A stretch of 64,000 bases of DNA from Maricaulis sp. (GCF_015665295.1 NZ_JADFAJ010000025.1:62001-126000), one strand, 5' to 3'; numbered from the stretch's first letter, positions 14,254 through 24,179 are shown. Made by a program: numbers and translations. Notes: generated by a model not told the origin, from the letters alone.

Positions 14254-15622
14254 TGTAAAGCGTATCCGCACCCTTCTGGGTGTGGCCCTCATTGCCCCGC
14301 TGGCTGCCTGCTCGTCCATTCCCAACCCGTTGGACATCATTCCAGGGCGTGGCAATGACGACGATAATGCGCGCCTCAACGGGGACGCGCCGACCGATGG
14401 TCGTGTTTCCATCCTGAATTTCGAGCAGGGCCTGCGACTGGACGAAAACGGCGAGCGCGCCGCGGTCGACCTGCCCACAGCCTACGTCAACACGGTCTGG
14501 CCGCAGCCCGGTGGCTACCCGACCAATGCCGTCCAGCACACCCAGGCCTCCGGTCCGCTGGCGATTGCCTGGCGTGAGGGCTTCGGCGCTGGGTCGGACA
14601 ATGATCATCGTCTCAATGCCCGTCCGGTCGTGGCGGATGGCAAAATCTTTGCGATCGACGCGCGCGGCGAAGTCGTGGCGATGGATGCCGAAACCGGCGG
14701 TATGCTGTGGAGCCACCGGATCGAAGCCACACACCGCTATGACCGCATGTCCTTTGGCGGTGGCATCGCCTTTGACGGCGGCCGCATCTACGTCCATTCG
14801 GGTCTCAATTTCTTCATCGCGCTGGACGCGCAGAGCGGCAGCGAGATCTGGCGTTCGGAAACGCTGGTGCCTTTCCATGGCGCCCCGACGGTCGCCGATG
14901 GCCGCATTTTCGTCTCCAGTGACGACAATGAGCTTCTGGCACTCGACACCACGACCGGACAGGTCCTGTGGACCTATCAGGGCATCGTCGAGTCGGCCCG
15001 CCTCCTGACCGCGCCGAGCCCCGCTGTTCTGGGCGACATTGTCGTGGCGCCCTTTGCGTCCGGCGAGCTGATCGCGCTGCGGGTGCAGAACGGCAATCCG
15101 ATCTGGCAGGACAGCCTGACCCGGTCCGGTGGCCTGACCGCCATGTCCGAGATCAATGATGTCGCCGGCAGCCCGGTTGTGGTCGATAACACCGTCTATG
15201 CGATGAGCCATTCCGGACTGCTCGCGGCGATCTCGCTGCGTACCGGCGAACGCCTGTGGAGCCAGCCGGCCGGTGGCCTGCACGCGCCATGGGTGGCAGG
15301 GGATTTCCTCTTTGTCACCACGAGCGAAGCCGAGATCGTCTGCATCAATCGCCACGACGGCGAGGTCTACTGGATCACCCAGTTGTCGCTGTTCGAAAAC
15401 GCCCGCGAGCGCAAGAACCGCCTCGCCTGGACCGGCCCCACCATGGCCGGTGGCCGGCTCGTTGTTGCCTCCAGCCGCGGCGACATGGTGGTGCTCGATG
15501 CCTTCAACGGCACCATCCTTTCCGAGCGCGAATTGCCCGGTGATGTGTTCGTGCCCCCTGTCATTGCCAATGAAACCGTATATGTCGTCACCGATGATGC
15601 GCGGATGATCGCGCTCCGCTAG
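14246..15622 (+). CDS. bamB: Outer-membrane assembly lipoprotein BamB
   Basis: I place the start at 14246 because GGGGA lies eight bases before it and the resulting N-terminus is a clean lipoprotein signal ending in the lipobox LAAC (Cys 22); other in-frame ATGs lie just upstream. The 458-residue product contains repeated PQQ-like beta-propeller blades (for example IFAIDARGEVVAMDAETG), as in BamB. It is the outer-membrane-anchored accessory of the BAM complex that inserts beta-barrel proteins. It overlaps yfgM and precedes der by ten bases. It is longer than E. coli BamB (about 390), as in other alphaproteobacteria. Confidence 0.93.
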   Translation: MIDVKRIRTLLGVALIAPLAACSSIPNPLDIIPGRGNDDDNARLNGDAPTDGRVSILNFEQGLRLDENGERAAVDLPTAYVNTVWPQPGGYPTNAVQHTQASGPLAIAWREGFGAGSDNDHRLNARPVVADGKIFAIDARGEVVAMDAETGGMLWSHRIEATHRYDRMSFGGGIAFDGGRIYVHSGLNFFIALDAQSGSEIWRSETLVPFHGAPTVADGRIFVSSDDNELLALDTTTGQVLWTYQGIVESARLLTAPSPAVLGDIVVAPFASGELIALRVQNGNPIWQDSLTRSGGLTAMSEINDVAGSPVVVDNTVYAMSHSGLLAAISLRTGERLWSQPAGGLHAPWVAGDFLFVTTSEAEIVCINRHDGEVYWITQLSLFENARERKNRLAWTGPTMAGGRLVVASSRGDMVVLDAFNGTILSERELPGDVFVPPVIANETVYVVTDDARMIALR

Positions 15623-15632
15623 GCGCAAATGC

Positions 15633-17105
15633 ATGACTGCTTACCTGCCCCGCATTGCCGTCGTTGGACGGCCCAATGTGGGAAAATCGACCTTGTTCAA
15701 TCGCTTGGCTGGAAAACCGCTGGCCATTGTCGACGACCGGCCGGGTGTCACCCGGGACCGGCGTGAGGCGCGTGGGCGTCTGGGCGATCTGCCGCTCCTG
15801 CTGATCGACACGGCCGGTTATGATGATGCCGAGAAAGACGGTCTGGATGCGGAGATGCGCACGCAGACCGAAATGGCCATCCATGATGCCGATCTCTGCC
15901 TGCTTCTGATCGATGCCCGGGCCGGTGTCACGCCGCTCGATATCGTCTTTGCCGACGTCATCCGCAAATCCGGCAAGCCGGTCCTCCTGCTTGCCAACAA
16001 GTGCGAAGGCAAGGCCGGTGAAGACGGTTTGATGGATGCCTTCCAGCTGGGTCTCGGCGAGCCGATTGCCTTCTCGGCGGCGCATGGCGCGGGGATTGGT
16101 GATCTCTATGATGCAGTCTTCACCGCGCTGGGTCCGATGGCCAAGGCGGCCCGCCGGATCAAGAAGGATGAGGGCGAGCCGCCATTGCGGATTGCCGTGA
16201 TCGGCCGACCCAATGCCGGCAAGTCGACCCTGATCAACACGCTGATCGGCGAGGAGCGCCTGATCACCGGCCCCGAGGCCGGGATCACCCGCGACGCCAT
16301 TTCCGTCGACTGGGTCTGGGACGGGCGCCGTGTGCGCCTGCACGACACCGCCGGCCTGCGCAAGCGCGGCAAGGTCGCCGATCGGCTTGAGCGGATGAGC
16401 GCGGCCGACACGCTGCGTGCCGTGAAGTTCGCCGAAGTCGTGCTCTTGCTGATGGATTCCGATCACCCGCTTGAAAAGCAGGACCTCCACCTGGCCGACA
16501 TGGCCTACAAGGAGGGCCGGGCGGTCGCGATCTGTGTGTCCAAGATGGACCTCGTGCCCAATCGCGAAGCCTATCTCAAGGAAATCCGGCTCGAGTTTGA
16601 ACGCCTCTTGCCACAAATGACCGGTGCACCGGTGCTGCCGATCTCGGCCCTGAAGAAAAAGGGTCTCGATGCGATCATGCCGACCCTGGCCAAGCTGCAC
16701 GAGAACTGGGACGCCAAGGTCAAGACGCGCGATCTCAATGACTGGCTGCACGAGATGACCGAGCGTCATCCGCCGCCGGCCGTCAATGGCCGCCGCATCA
16801 AGCCGCGCTACATCACCCAGACCAAGGGGCGCCCGCCGACCTTCGTGATGATGTGTTCGCGCGCCTCGGACCTGCCGGAAAGCTACAAGCGCTATCTGGT
16901 CAATGGTCTGCGCGAGGCCTTTGAGCTGCCCGGCGTGCCGATCCGCCTGATCGTCAAGGCGGGCAAGAACCCCTATGTCGATGGCGATCGCGGCGGCAGC
17001 GTCGCGGCCGACAAGTCCGGCAAGCCGGCCCGGCCCAACCGTCCGGTCAAGCCGCCCAAGGGCCAGCACCAGGCCAAGGGCAAGGCGGCCGGTCGCAAGC
17101 CCTGA
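15633..17105 (+). CDS. der: Ribosome assembly GTPase Der (EngA)
   Basis: The 490-residue protein has two tandem GTPase domains, each with its own P-loop: GRPNVGKST (12-20) and GRPNAGKST (about 191-199), plus DTAG switch motifs and LLANKCE and VSKMDLV base-recognition motifs. A C-terminal KH-like domain follows, then a basic Lys/Pro tail. Der acts in 50S ribosomal subunit maturation and is essential in most bacteria. It is the last gene of the yfgM-bamB-der unit and converges on the SDR gene. Confidence 0.97.
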   Translation: MTAYLPRIAVVGRPNVGKSTLFNRLAGKPLAIVDDRPGVTRDRREARGRLGDLPLLLIDTAGYDDAEKDGLDAEMRTQTEMAIHDADLCLLLIDARAGVTPLDIVFADVIRKSGKPVLLLANKCEGKAGEDGLMDAFQLGLGEPIAFSAAHGAGIGDLYDAVFTALGPMAKAARRIKKDEGEPPLRIAVIGRPNAGKSTLINTLIGEERLITGPEAGITRDAISVDWVWDGRRVRLHDTAGLRKRGKVADRLERMSAADTLRAVKFAEVVLLLMDSDHPLEKQDLHLADMAYKEGRAVAICVSKMDLVPNREAYLKEIRLEFERLLPQMTGAPVLPISALKKKGLDAIMPTLAKLHENWDAKVKTRDLNDWLHEMTERHPPPAVNGRRIKPRYITQTKGRPPTFVMMCSRASDLPESYKRYLVNGLREAFELPGVPIRLIVKAGKNPYVDGDRGGSVAADKSGKPARPNRPVKPPKGQHQAKGKAAGRKP

Positions 17106-17128
17106 CGACCGGTTCGGACACCCGGTGA

Positions 17129-17845
17129 CTAGCCTTCAAACTTGACGATCTCGCCATGCCGCTTGCAGTCCGGGCCGACCAGTTCGGCGATCGTCGGCCA
17201 CAGCGCGGCCGGTTCCGGCAGGTCATTCGGATTCTCGCCCGGAAAGGCCTTGGCGCGCATCTGCGTGCGCAGGGCACCGGGATAAACCGTATTGATGCGG
17301 ATATCCGGATTGTTGACGTGCTCATTGGCCCAGCTCTCGACGAGCGCGTCGAGGGCGGCCTTGGAGGCCGCATAGGGGCCCCAGAAAGCGCGGCGGGACG
17401 CAGCGGCACCCGAGGAGATGAAAACGGCGCGGCCGGCGTCAGAGGCCAGCAGAAGCGGCTCGAAGGCGCGGATCATGCGGGCCGGGGCCATCAGATTGAC
17501 GCCGATCACCTCGTGCCAGGTCTTGGACTTTACCTGGGCCGCCGGGGTCAGCACCCCGAGAGCACCGGCGCACGCCACCAGGATGTCCAGCTTTTCCCAG
17601 CGCTCCGAGACGATTCCGGCGAGCTTTTCGATCCCGTCCTGGCTCATCAGGTCAAGTGGCACCAGGGTGCAGCTCCCGCCGGCTTCCGTAATCGCGTCGT
17701 CCAGCTCTTCCAGGCCACCGGTCGTACGGGCCGTCGCGATGACATGGGCGCCGGCCTTGGCCAGTTCGAGTGCCATGGCGCGGCCAATACCACGCGATGC
17801 CCCGCTCACCAGAGCGAGGCGGCCTTGAAGATCAATCTGGGTCAT
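17129..17845 (-). CDS. Short-chain dehydrogenase/reductase (SDR) family oxidoreductase
   Basis: The 238-residue protein is a classical SDR: cofactor motif GASRGIG (15-21), NAG-like CAGA (92-95), and catalytic Ser145, Tyr158 and Lys162 (YAASK). It should use NAD(P)H to reduce or oxidise a carbonyl/hydroxyl substrate that cannot be told from sequence. Its ATG overlaps the purF stop by four bases, so it is co-translated with the purF group. Its closest look-alikes are alphaproteobacterial SDRs found next to purF, with no clear metabolic link to purines. Confidence 0.92.
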   Translation of the reverse strand: MTQIDLQGRLALVSGASRGIGRAMALELAKAGAHVIATARTTGGLEELDDAITEAGGSCTLVPLDLMSQDGIEKLAGIVSERWEKLDILVACAGALGVLTPAAQVKSKTWHEVIGVNLMAPARMIRAFEPLLLASDAGRAVFISSGAAASRRAFWGPYAASKAALDALVESWANEHVNNPDIRINTVYPGALRTQMRAKAFPGENPNDLPEPAALWPTIAELVGPDCKRHGEIVKFEG

Positions 17846-19323
17846 GCGTCCACCAGGAAGGAGAGCTGGAATTCCTTGGCCGAGAGATCACGGTCGTGAT
17901 CGGCCAGGAGGGTCGGGTATTCACCCGTGAAATAATGGTCAGCCAGTTGCGGCGCGGTTTCGTCGCGCGGCGCGCCGATCACGGCCTGGTAGAGACCGTT
18001 GACGGTGAGGAAGCCGAGGCTGTCGGCCTCGAGTCTGGCGGCCATTTCGTCGACCGACATGTTGGCGGCGATCAGCTCGTCGTGACCGGCCATGTCGATG
18101 CCGTAGAAGTCGGGGTGCTTGATCGGCGGGCAGGCCGAGCGGAAATGGACTTCCGAGGCGCCGGCTTCGCGCATCATGCGCACAATTTTCAGCGAGGTGG
18201 TGCCGCGGACGATGGAATCGTCGATCAGCAGGACACGCTTTCCCCGTACCACGGCGGCATTTGCAGCATGCTTGCGACGCACGGAGAGATCGCGCCTGTC
18301 CTGGGTCGGCTGGATGAAGGTCCGTCCGACGAAGTGCGAGCGAATGATGCCCAGCTCGAAAGGAATTCCCGACGCTTCGGAAAACCCGATCGCGGCCGGC
18401 ACGCCACTGTCGGGCACCGGTATGATGACATCGACATCGGCCGGGGTTTCCAGCGCCAGCTGACGTCCCATTTCCTTGCGCGCTTCATAGACGCTGCGGC
18501 CACCGATGACCGAGTCGGGACGGGCGAAATAGATGTACTCGAAGGCGCAGATCTGGGCTGGACGGGCCGGGGCGAACCGTTCCGAGCGCAGGCCGCTTTC
18601 GTTAACCACAACGGCTTCACCCGGCTCGATCTCGCGTACGAATGTGGCGCCGACCATGTCGAGGGCGCAGGTTTCCGAGGCGAAGATATAGGCTTCACCG
18701 AGGCGGCCCATGACCAGCGGGCGGATGCCATAGGGGTCTCGCGCCACGATCAGGCGGTCATTGACAACGGCGACGAAGGCGAAGGCGCCCTGGACCTGTT
18801 TCAGGGCCGAAAGCACGCGATTGGTCAGCTTGTTCTTTTTTGACAGGGCCGCGAGGTGAAGCACGACCTCACTGTCCGACGTCGACTGGAAGATCTGGCC
18901 ATGATTGACCAATTCCTCGCGCAGCACGCGGGCATTGGTCAGATTGCCGTTATGGGCAAGGGCGATGCCGCCGCCGCGAACATCGGCGAACAGGGGCTGC
19001 ACATTGCGCAGCACGGAGGCGCCCTGGGTCGAATAGCGGGCATGGCCGATCGCCACCCGGCCGGGCAGGCGCTGCGGCATGTCGGGCGAGGTGAAGTTCT
19101 CGCCGACAAGACCAAGATAGCGTTCAATATGGAAACGCGACCCGTCATGGGTCGCGATACCGCAAGCTTCCTGTCCCCGATGCTGAAGCGCATGGAGGCC
19201 GAGCGCGGTCAGGATGGCAGCGTCGTCGGCGCCATATACGGCGAAAACACCGCATTCTTCCTGGGGGCGATCACTCTCCGGATCGTAGGTCAGCGTGGCG
19301 GGAATGGCGCTGTGGTCGCTCAT
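17842..19323 (-). CDS. purF: Amidophosphoribosyltransferase
   Basis: The 493-residue protein carries the Ntn-type glutaminase domain with the nucleophile Cys24 (EECGVFAVYG) behind a propeptide that must be removed, and a C-terminal phosphoribosyltransferase domain with the PRPP loop LLIDDSIVRGTTS. It makes phosphoribosylamine from PRPP and glutamine, the first step of purine synthesis. It overlaps cvpA upstream and the SDR downstream by four bases each. cvpA-purF is a classical pair. Confidence 0.98.
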   Translation of the reverse strand: MSDHSAIPATLTYDPESDRPQEECGVFAVYGADDAAILTALGLHALQHRGQEACGIATHDGSRFHIERYLGLVGENFTSPDMPQRLPGRVAIGHARYSTQGASVLRNVQPLFADVRGGGIALAHNGNLTNARVLREELVNHGQIFQSTSDSEVVLHLAALSKKNKLTNRVLSALKQVQGAFAFVAVVNDRLIVARDPYGIRPLVMGRLGEAYIFASETCALDMVGATFVREIEPGEAVVVNESGLRSERFAPARPAQICAFEYIYFARPDSVIGGRSVYEARKEMGRQLALETPADVDVIIPVPDSGVPAAIGFSEASGIPFELGIIRSHFVGRTFIQPTQDRRDLSVRRKHAANAAVVRGKRVLLIDDSIVRGTTSLKIVRMMREAGASEVHFRSACPPIKHPDFYGIDMAGHDELIAANMSVDEMAARLEADSLGFLTVNGLYQAVIGAPRDETAPQLADHYFTGEYPTLLADHDRDLSAKEFQLSFLVDA

Positions 19324-19964
19324 CCATCGTCTTCCTGGTCATCCGTGGTCGAACCGATGAGGTCATCTAGTCGGTTTCGGTCGCGTCTGCCATAGGACGT
19401 GTCATTATTTCTTATTGTTTCTGCAATCGGATCGTCGCGCCCGCCCGGCAGCGGCGCCGTCGAGCCGATACGGGAGCTCTCGGGCGCCAGTGTCTGCAGG
19501 GCCCGGGCGGTGGCGTTTACCAGCGGGTAGATCCGCGCCTGGGTGATCGTTGCCGGCGGTCGGCCATTCTCACCGAAGGTCGCGGCCACGAAGATCACGC
19601 CGAGGCCGAGCAGGACGAGGCCGCGCACCAGGCCGAAGGCAAAGCCCAGGGTCCGGTCAACGACATTGACGTCCTCGCCCTTGGCGAGGCCGCGTGACAG
19701 CGAGCTCGTGACGAAGGTGACCGCCAGATAAATGATGATGAAGACGATACCGCCGACTGCCAGGGGGGCGAGCCAGTCGGGATCAATCATGTCCTGCGCC
19801 GGGCCGATAAAGGCCGGCAGCGCCCACAGGGTCGCCAGCGATGCGGCCACGAAAGCGGTGACCGACAGGGCTTCGCGCACGAAACCGCGGACCAGCGCCA
19901 AAAGGCCCGAGGCCATCAGGATGGTCAGACCAATCCCGTCAAAGGCGGTCAGTGAAGAATCCAT
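19320..19964 (-). CDS. cvpA: CvpA family inner-membrane protein
   Basis: The 214-residue protein has four predicted membrane helices in the first 130 residues (starting with FDGIGLTILMASGLLALVRG) and a soluble, charged C-terminal tail. CvpA proteins are linked to colicin V production and, in several bacteria, to envelope stress resistance; the molecular function is not settled. The start of purF overlaps its end (ATGA), the usual cvpA-purF coupling. The tail of about 60 residues is longer than in E. coli. Confidence 0.92.
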   Translation of the reverse strand: MDSSLTAFDGIGLTILMASGLLALVRGFVREALSVTAFVAASLATLWALPAFIGPAQDMIDPDWLAPLAVGGIVFIIIYLAVTFVTSSLSRGLAKGEDVNVVDRTLGFAFGLVRGLVLLGLGVIFVAATFGENGRPPATITQARIYPLVNATARALQTLAPESSRIGSTAPLPGGRDDPIAETIRNNDTSYGRRDRNRLDDLIGSTTDDQEDDG

Positions 19965-19982
19965 CGGCGCGACACTCCGTAA

Positions 19983-21359
19983 CTATTCGCCCGCCATTGC
20001 CCGCAGAGTCTGCACCAATTCGAGCGCCGTGGCCACGCCATCGACCCGTACCGGGGCGGTCTCGTCGGCAGCAGCCTGGGGGGCGATGGCCCGCGTGAAG
20101 CCGAGTTTGGCAGCTTCCTTGAGGCGCGAATCACTGCGTCCGACCGGACGAACATCGCCGGAAAGACTGATTTCTCCGTAAACAACGCCGTCAGCCGGCA
20201 GGGCCACGTCGAGAGCCGAGGACACAATCGCAGCGGCGACGGCGAGATCGGCAGCCGGTTCGGTGATCTTCAGCCCGCCGGCGACGTTGAGGAAGATGTC
20301 GCGGCCGGCCAGTTCGACACCGCAGCGCGCTTCCAGCACGGCCAGCACCATGGCGAGGCGGCCACTGTCCCAGCCGACCACGGCCCGGCGCGGCGTCCCG
20401 AAGGCGGCGGGGGCTACCAGGGCCTGGATTTCCGACAGGACGGGCCGTGTGCCCTCCATGCCGGCGAACACGGCGGCACCCGGCGTGTCGCCGCCGCGGC
20501 CGTCCAGAAAGAGGGAGGAGGGATTGAGGACTTCCGACAGCCCCTTGTCACCCATCTCGAAGACGCCGATCTCGTCGGTCGGTCCGAAGCGGTTTTTCAC
20601 GGCGCGCAGGATGCGGAACTGGTGCGAGCGTTCGCCTTCGAAATAGAGCACGGCATCGACCATGTGCTCGACCACCCGCGGTCCGGCGATCTGGCCATCC
20701 TTGGTGACATGGCCGACCAGGATGACCGTGCAATTGCTTTTCTTGGCAAAACGGACGAGCTCCTGGGCGCAGGCGCGGACCTGGGCGACGGTGCCGGGCG
20801 CCGCTGCCAGCTGGTCCGACCAGACCGTCTGGATCGAGTCGATGACGACGATGTCCGGCTTTTCCACCTTCAACCCGTCGAGAATGTCGTTGAGAGCCGT
20901 TTCCGACGCCAGTGATACCGGTGCGTCCGCCAATCCGAGGCGCCTGGCGCGGCGGCGGACCTGGTCGATTGCTTCTTCGCCGGAGACATAGATGGCGCGG
21001 GCCTCGCTTCGGGCAATCTGGGCCATCATCTGCAGGAGGAGGGTAGACTTGCCAATACCCGGATCCCCGCCAACCAGGATGGCAGAGCCGGGTACCAGAC
21101 CGCCGCCGCAGACCCGGTCGAGCTCGCTGATGCCCGATTGCAGCCGGTCAGGCTCGGGGCTTTCCGAACCCAGGTCGACGAGGTTGAGGCGGGCCGCCCG
21201 GCCACGCCGCTTGGCGGCCGTCGCCTGGGTGCCGAGCGGCGCGGACGGGGTTTCCTCGACCAATGTGTTCCACTGGCCGCAGGCATCGCAGCGCCCGGCC
21301 CATTTCGGCTGCACGCCGCCGCAGGACTGGCAGATATAGGTGGTTTCGGCGCGCGCCAT
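19983..21359 (-). CDS. radA: DNA repair protein RadA
   Basis: The 458-residue protein has the full RadA layout: an N-terminal C4 zinc finger (Cys10, 13, 24, 27), a RecA-like ATPase with Walker A GDPGIGKST (98-106), the RadA-specific KNRFGPTDEIG motif (about 257-267) and a C-terminal Lon-protease-like domain. RadA helps process recombination intermediates by extending D-loops as a helicase. It lies between alr and cvpA on the same strand, 18 bp before cvpA, so it is probably part of the dnaB-to-purF transcription unit. Confidence 0.97.
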   Translation of the reverse strand: MARAETTYICQSCGGVQPKWAGRCDACGQWNTLVEETPSAPLGTQATAAKRRGRAARLNLVDLGSESPEPDRLQSGISELDRVCGGGLVPGSAILVGGDPGIGKSTLLLQMMAQIARSEARAIYVSGEEAIDQVRRRARRLGLADAPVSLASETALNDILDGLKVEKPDIVVIDSIQTVWSDQLAAAPGTVAQVRACAQELVRFAKKSNCTVILVGHVTKDGQIAGPRVVEHMVDAVLYFEGERSHQFRILRAVKNRFGPTDEIGVFEMGDKGLSEVLNPSSLFLDGRGGDTPGAAVFAGMEGTRPVLSEIQALVAPAAFGTPRRAVVGWDSGRLAMVLAVLEARCGVELAGRDIFLNVAGGLKITEPAADLAVAAAIVSSALDVALPADGVVYGEISLSGDVRPVGRSDSRLKEAAKLGFTRAIAPQAAADETAPVRVDGVATALELVQTLRAMAGE

Positions 21360-21446
21360 GACGAATCAACTCCCTTGCTCGCAGGCATTGAAACCTGCAG
21401 GGGTGACAGAACAAGTCCTGGCCAGCGTGGCCAGGGCAGCGGGAAT

Positions 21447-22559
21447 TCAGCGCTTGTAGACGCGGTCGAAGCGGATGCCGAGCCGGACAAGGAACTCATA
21501 GGAGATGGTGCCGGCGGCATCGGCGATCTCGTCGAGATGCGCGCCGAGGAAGCTGACCGGCATGCCCGGCTCCAGCGGTGTGTCGACGGCGCTGAGATCG
21601 ACCGCGATCAGATCCATCGAGACCCGGCCGAGAATGGGCGTTCGCACCGAACCGACATAGCCGGCCCCCCCCCGGGCACTGGCCCAGAGCAGGCCGTCGG
21701 CATAGCCCGCTGCGACCGTCGCGATGCGGACCGGTCTGTCGGCAGTCCAGGTCGCGCCATAGCCCAGCGTGTCGCCGGGCTCGAGCTCGCGGATCTGCAG
21801 GATTGGCGCGTCAACGCGAACGGCCGGCTCAAACGGCGCGGGATGGCCGGGCGCCGGGTTGCCGCCATAGAGCGCGAGTCCCGGACGCAGCACGTCGAAA
21901 TGCCAGGCCTCGCCCAAAAGCACGCCGGCGGAATTGGCGAGGCTGGCCGGGATGTCCGGGAAGGCGGACCGGATGGCCGAGAAGCGCTTCAGCTGCGTCG
22001 CGTTGAGCGGATGCTCGGGGGCATCGCCGCATGCGAGATGGCTCATGATCTGGCGCACATCCAGGCCGGCCAGAAGCTCACGGCGCGCGAGCAGGTATTC
22101 GGTTTCCGGCCGGCCGAGACCGAGCCGGTTCATGCCGGTATCCAGGTGCAGGGCGCAGGGCAGGTCGGGCGCCGTGGCGCGCAGGCTCGCAAGCTGGTCG
22201 ATCGTATTGACGACCGGGATCAGTCCGTGTGCCCGCAGGGTCGGCAGTTCGGAGGGCCAGTAGCCGTTGAACACGTAGATTGCGGCGTCACGCCCGGCGA
22301 GCGCCTGCCGGGCCTCGACGGCTTCAGCCGTGTGGGCCGTGTAGAAATGCCGGCAACCGGCTTCGGCCAGGGCCGGCACGACCTCGGTCGCGCCCATGGC
22401 ATAGGCATTGGCCTTTACCACGGCGCCGACCTCGGCAGTCGGGGCCAGAGCTTGCAGCCGGGCGTAATTTCTCTGGATGGCGGCGAGGTCGATGATCAGG
22501 CGCGGAGCCGGACGGGCCAGCCCGTCGGGCGCGGCAGGATCAGGACGAGGTGTCGTCAA
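21447..22559 (-). CDS. alr: Alanine racemase
   Basis: The protein has the PLP-binding lysine in AVVKANAYAMG (Lys49 with the start used here) and the catalytic tyrosine region LGYGATWT, in a fold-type III barrel plus C-terminal beta domain. It makes D-alanine for peptidoglycan. The start is uncertain: I use TTG at 22559, which overlaps the dnaB stop by 20 bp. The only upstream ATG (22631) would overlap dnaB by 92 bp and add 24 residues unlike the family. A run of nine G (21665-21673 on the complement) lies inside the gene. Confidence 0.93.
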   Translation of the reverse strand: MTTPRPDPAAPDGLARPAPRLIIDLAAIQRNYARLQALAPTAEVGAVVKANAYAMGATEVVPALAEAGCRHFYTAHTAEAVEARQALAGRDAAIYVFNGYWPSELPTLRAHGLIPVVNTIDQLASLRATAPDLPCALHLDTGMNRLGLGRPETEYLLARRELLAGLDVRQIMSHLACGDAPEHPLNATQLKRFSAIRSAFPDIPASLANSAGVLLGEAWHFDVLRPGLALYGGNPAPGHPAPFEPAVRVDAPILQIRELEPGDTLGYGATWTADRPVRIATVAAGYADGLLWASARGGAGYVGSVRTPILGRVSMDLIAVDLSAVDTPLEPGMPVSFLGAHLDEIADAAGTISYEFLVRLGIRFDRVYKR

Positions 22560-24024
22560 AGCGCGTTTCCAGATCCGTGAACTTGGTCCGAGCGCCGTCG
22601 AACGCCATTTTCGCCGTACCGATCGCACCATGACGCTGCTTGCCGATGATCACTTCGGCGAGCTTTTCGATGCGGCGGAATTCCTCTTCCCACGCCAGAT
22701 ATTCCGGCGTGTCCTCGCGCGGTTTCTCGCGTTCCTTGTAGTAGGCCTCACGATACACGAAGAGCACCACGTCGGCATCCTGCTCGATCGAGCCGGATTC
22801 GCGAAGGTCGGACAGCTGCGGCTTCTTGTCTTCCCGGTTCTCCACCTGGCGCGAGAGCTGCGACAGGGCGATCACGGGCACGGATAATTCCTTGGCCAGC
22901 GCCTTGAGGTTCTGCGTGACTTCGGAGACCTCTTCCACGCGGCTGCCGCCGGACCGGTTCTTCGACGAGGTCACCAGCTGCAGGTAGTCGACCACGATCA
23001 GGTCGAGCCCGTGGGTGCGTTTCAGGCGGCGCGCGCGGGCGGCGAGGGCGGAGATGGGCAGACCACCGGTGTCGTCGATATAGAGCGGCAGGCCCTGGAT
23101 CTCGAGGCAGGCGTCGCGGATTTCCTCGTACTGGGTCGCGTCGATCGTGCCCTGACGGATCATGTAGCCGGGGATGCCGGTATAATCGGCGATCAGACGC
23201 GTCGCGAGCTGTTCGGCCGACATTTCCAGCGAATAGAAGCCGACCACGCCTCCATTGGTGGTCTTCTTGGTGCCGTCCGGCTGGATCTCGAACTGGTAGT
23301 TCCGGGCCACATCGAAGGCGATATTGGTCGCCAGGGCGGTCTTGCCCATCGAGGGGCGGCCGGCGAGGATGATGAGGTCGGACGGGTGCATGCCGCCGAG
23401 CTTCTCGTCGAGCGATTTCAGGCCCGAGGAGATACCTGACAGGCCGCCATCGCGCTCATAGGCCGCCGCTGCAGTCTCAACCGATTCTGCGAGCGCCTGC
23501 TTGAACGAGACGAAGCCGCGCGAGGCCGAGCCTTCCTCAGCGAGATTGTAGAGTTGCTGCTCGATTTCCTGGATCAGCTCGCGGGCCTGGACCTCGACAT
23601 CGGCGCTGGCCGCATTGGCCAGGTCATTGCCGATCCGGATCAGCTCGCGGCGCAGCGCCAGTTCGTAGATGATGCGGGCATATTCGACGGCTGCATTGCC
23701 GGTCGCAGCGCCTTCCATGAGGACAGCGAGATAGGTCGTGCCGCCAATGTCCCGGAGGCCGTCATCCCGATCGAACTGTGTCTTCAGCACGACCGCATCC
23801 GCCAGCGATCCGCGGCCGATCAGGTCGGTCGCCGTCTCGAAGATGCGGCCATGGACCGGGTCATAGAAGTGTTCCGCCTTCAGCCAGTCGGCGACCCGGT
23901 GGAACATCTCGTTGTCATAGAGAAGCGCCCCCAGGAAGGCCTGTTCGGCGTCAAGATTGTGCGGCGCCGAGTCGAGCGTCTCGGTCTGCGTGTCATCATC
24001 GTATGGCATCAGGGCGGTGGTCAT
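22540..24024 (-). CDS. dnaB: Replicative DNA helicase DnaB
   Basis: The 494-residue protein has the N-terminal DnaB domain (about 20-125, NLDAEQAFLGALLYDNEMF), a linker and the RecA-like helicase domain with Walker A GRPSMGKT (222-229), the VDYLQLV Walker B strand and SQLSRQVENR. It is the ring helicase that opens the fork during replication. It follows the rplI terminator and heads the alr-radA-cvpA-purF-SDR run. There is no intein; length is normal. Confidence 0.98.
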   Translation of the reverse strand: MTTALMPYDDDTQTETLDSAPHNLDAEQAFLGALLYDNEMFHRVADWLKAEHFYDPVHGRIFETATDLIGRGSLADAVVLKTQFDRDDGLRDIGGTTYLAVLMEGAATGNAAVEYARIIYELALRRELIRIGNDLANAASADVEVQARELIQEIEQQLYNLAEEGSASRGFVSFKQALAESVETAAAAYERDGGLSGISSGLKSLDEKLGGMHPSDLIILAGRPSMGKTALATNIAFDVARNYQFEIQPDGTKKTTNGGVVGFYSLEMSAEQLATRLIADYTGIPGYMIRQGTIDATQYEEIRDACLEIQGLPLYIDDTGGLPISALAARARRLKRTHGLDLIVVDYLQLVTSSKNRSGGSRVEEVSEVTQNLKALAKELSVPVIALSQLSRQVENREDKKPQLSDLRESGSIEQDADVVLFVYREAYYKEREKPREDTPEYLAWEEEFRRIEKLAEVIIGKQRHGAIGTAKMAFDGARTKFTDLETRFDDTSS

Positions 24025-24149
24025 GGCTCTGGGATACAGAAGCTGGCCCGCCGATACACCCCCTTGAGGCGCCTGTGCTGCGATTGCCCACAGCTCATTG
24101 GCCTGCCTGTGGAGGAGTGTGGAAAAGTCGCGACCCGGGATGCAAACAA

Positions 24150-24179
24150 GAACGGGCCGGTCAGCTGACCGGCCCGTTC
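24150..24179 (-). terminator. Terminator of the rpsF-rpsR-rplI operon
   Basis: A perfect 30-bp palindrome, read on the minus strand, is followed by TTGTTT. It sits 27 bp after the rplI stop and separates the ribosomal operon from dnaB. Confidence 0.85.

Noticed and set aside
22560-22631. Longer N-terminus for alanine racemase from ATG 22631
   Set aside because: It would overlap dnaB by 92 bp and add 24 residues with no resemblance to alanine racemases.
24118-24126. DnaA-box-like TGTGGAAAA near dnaB
   Set aside because: A single imperfect box without a cluster, AT-rich region or origin genes does not support an origin.
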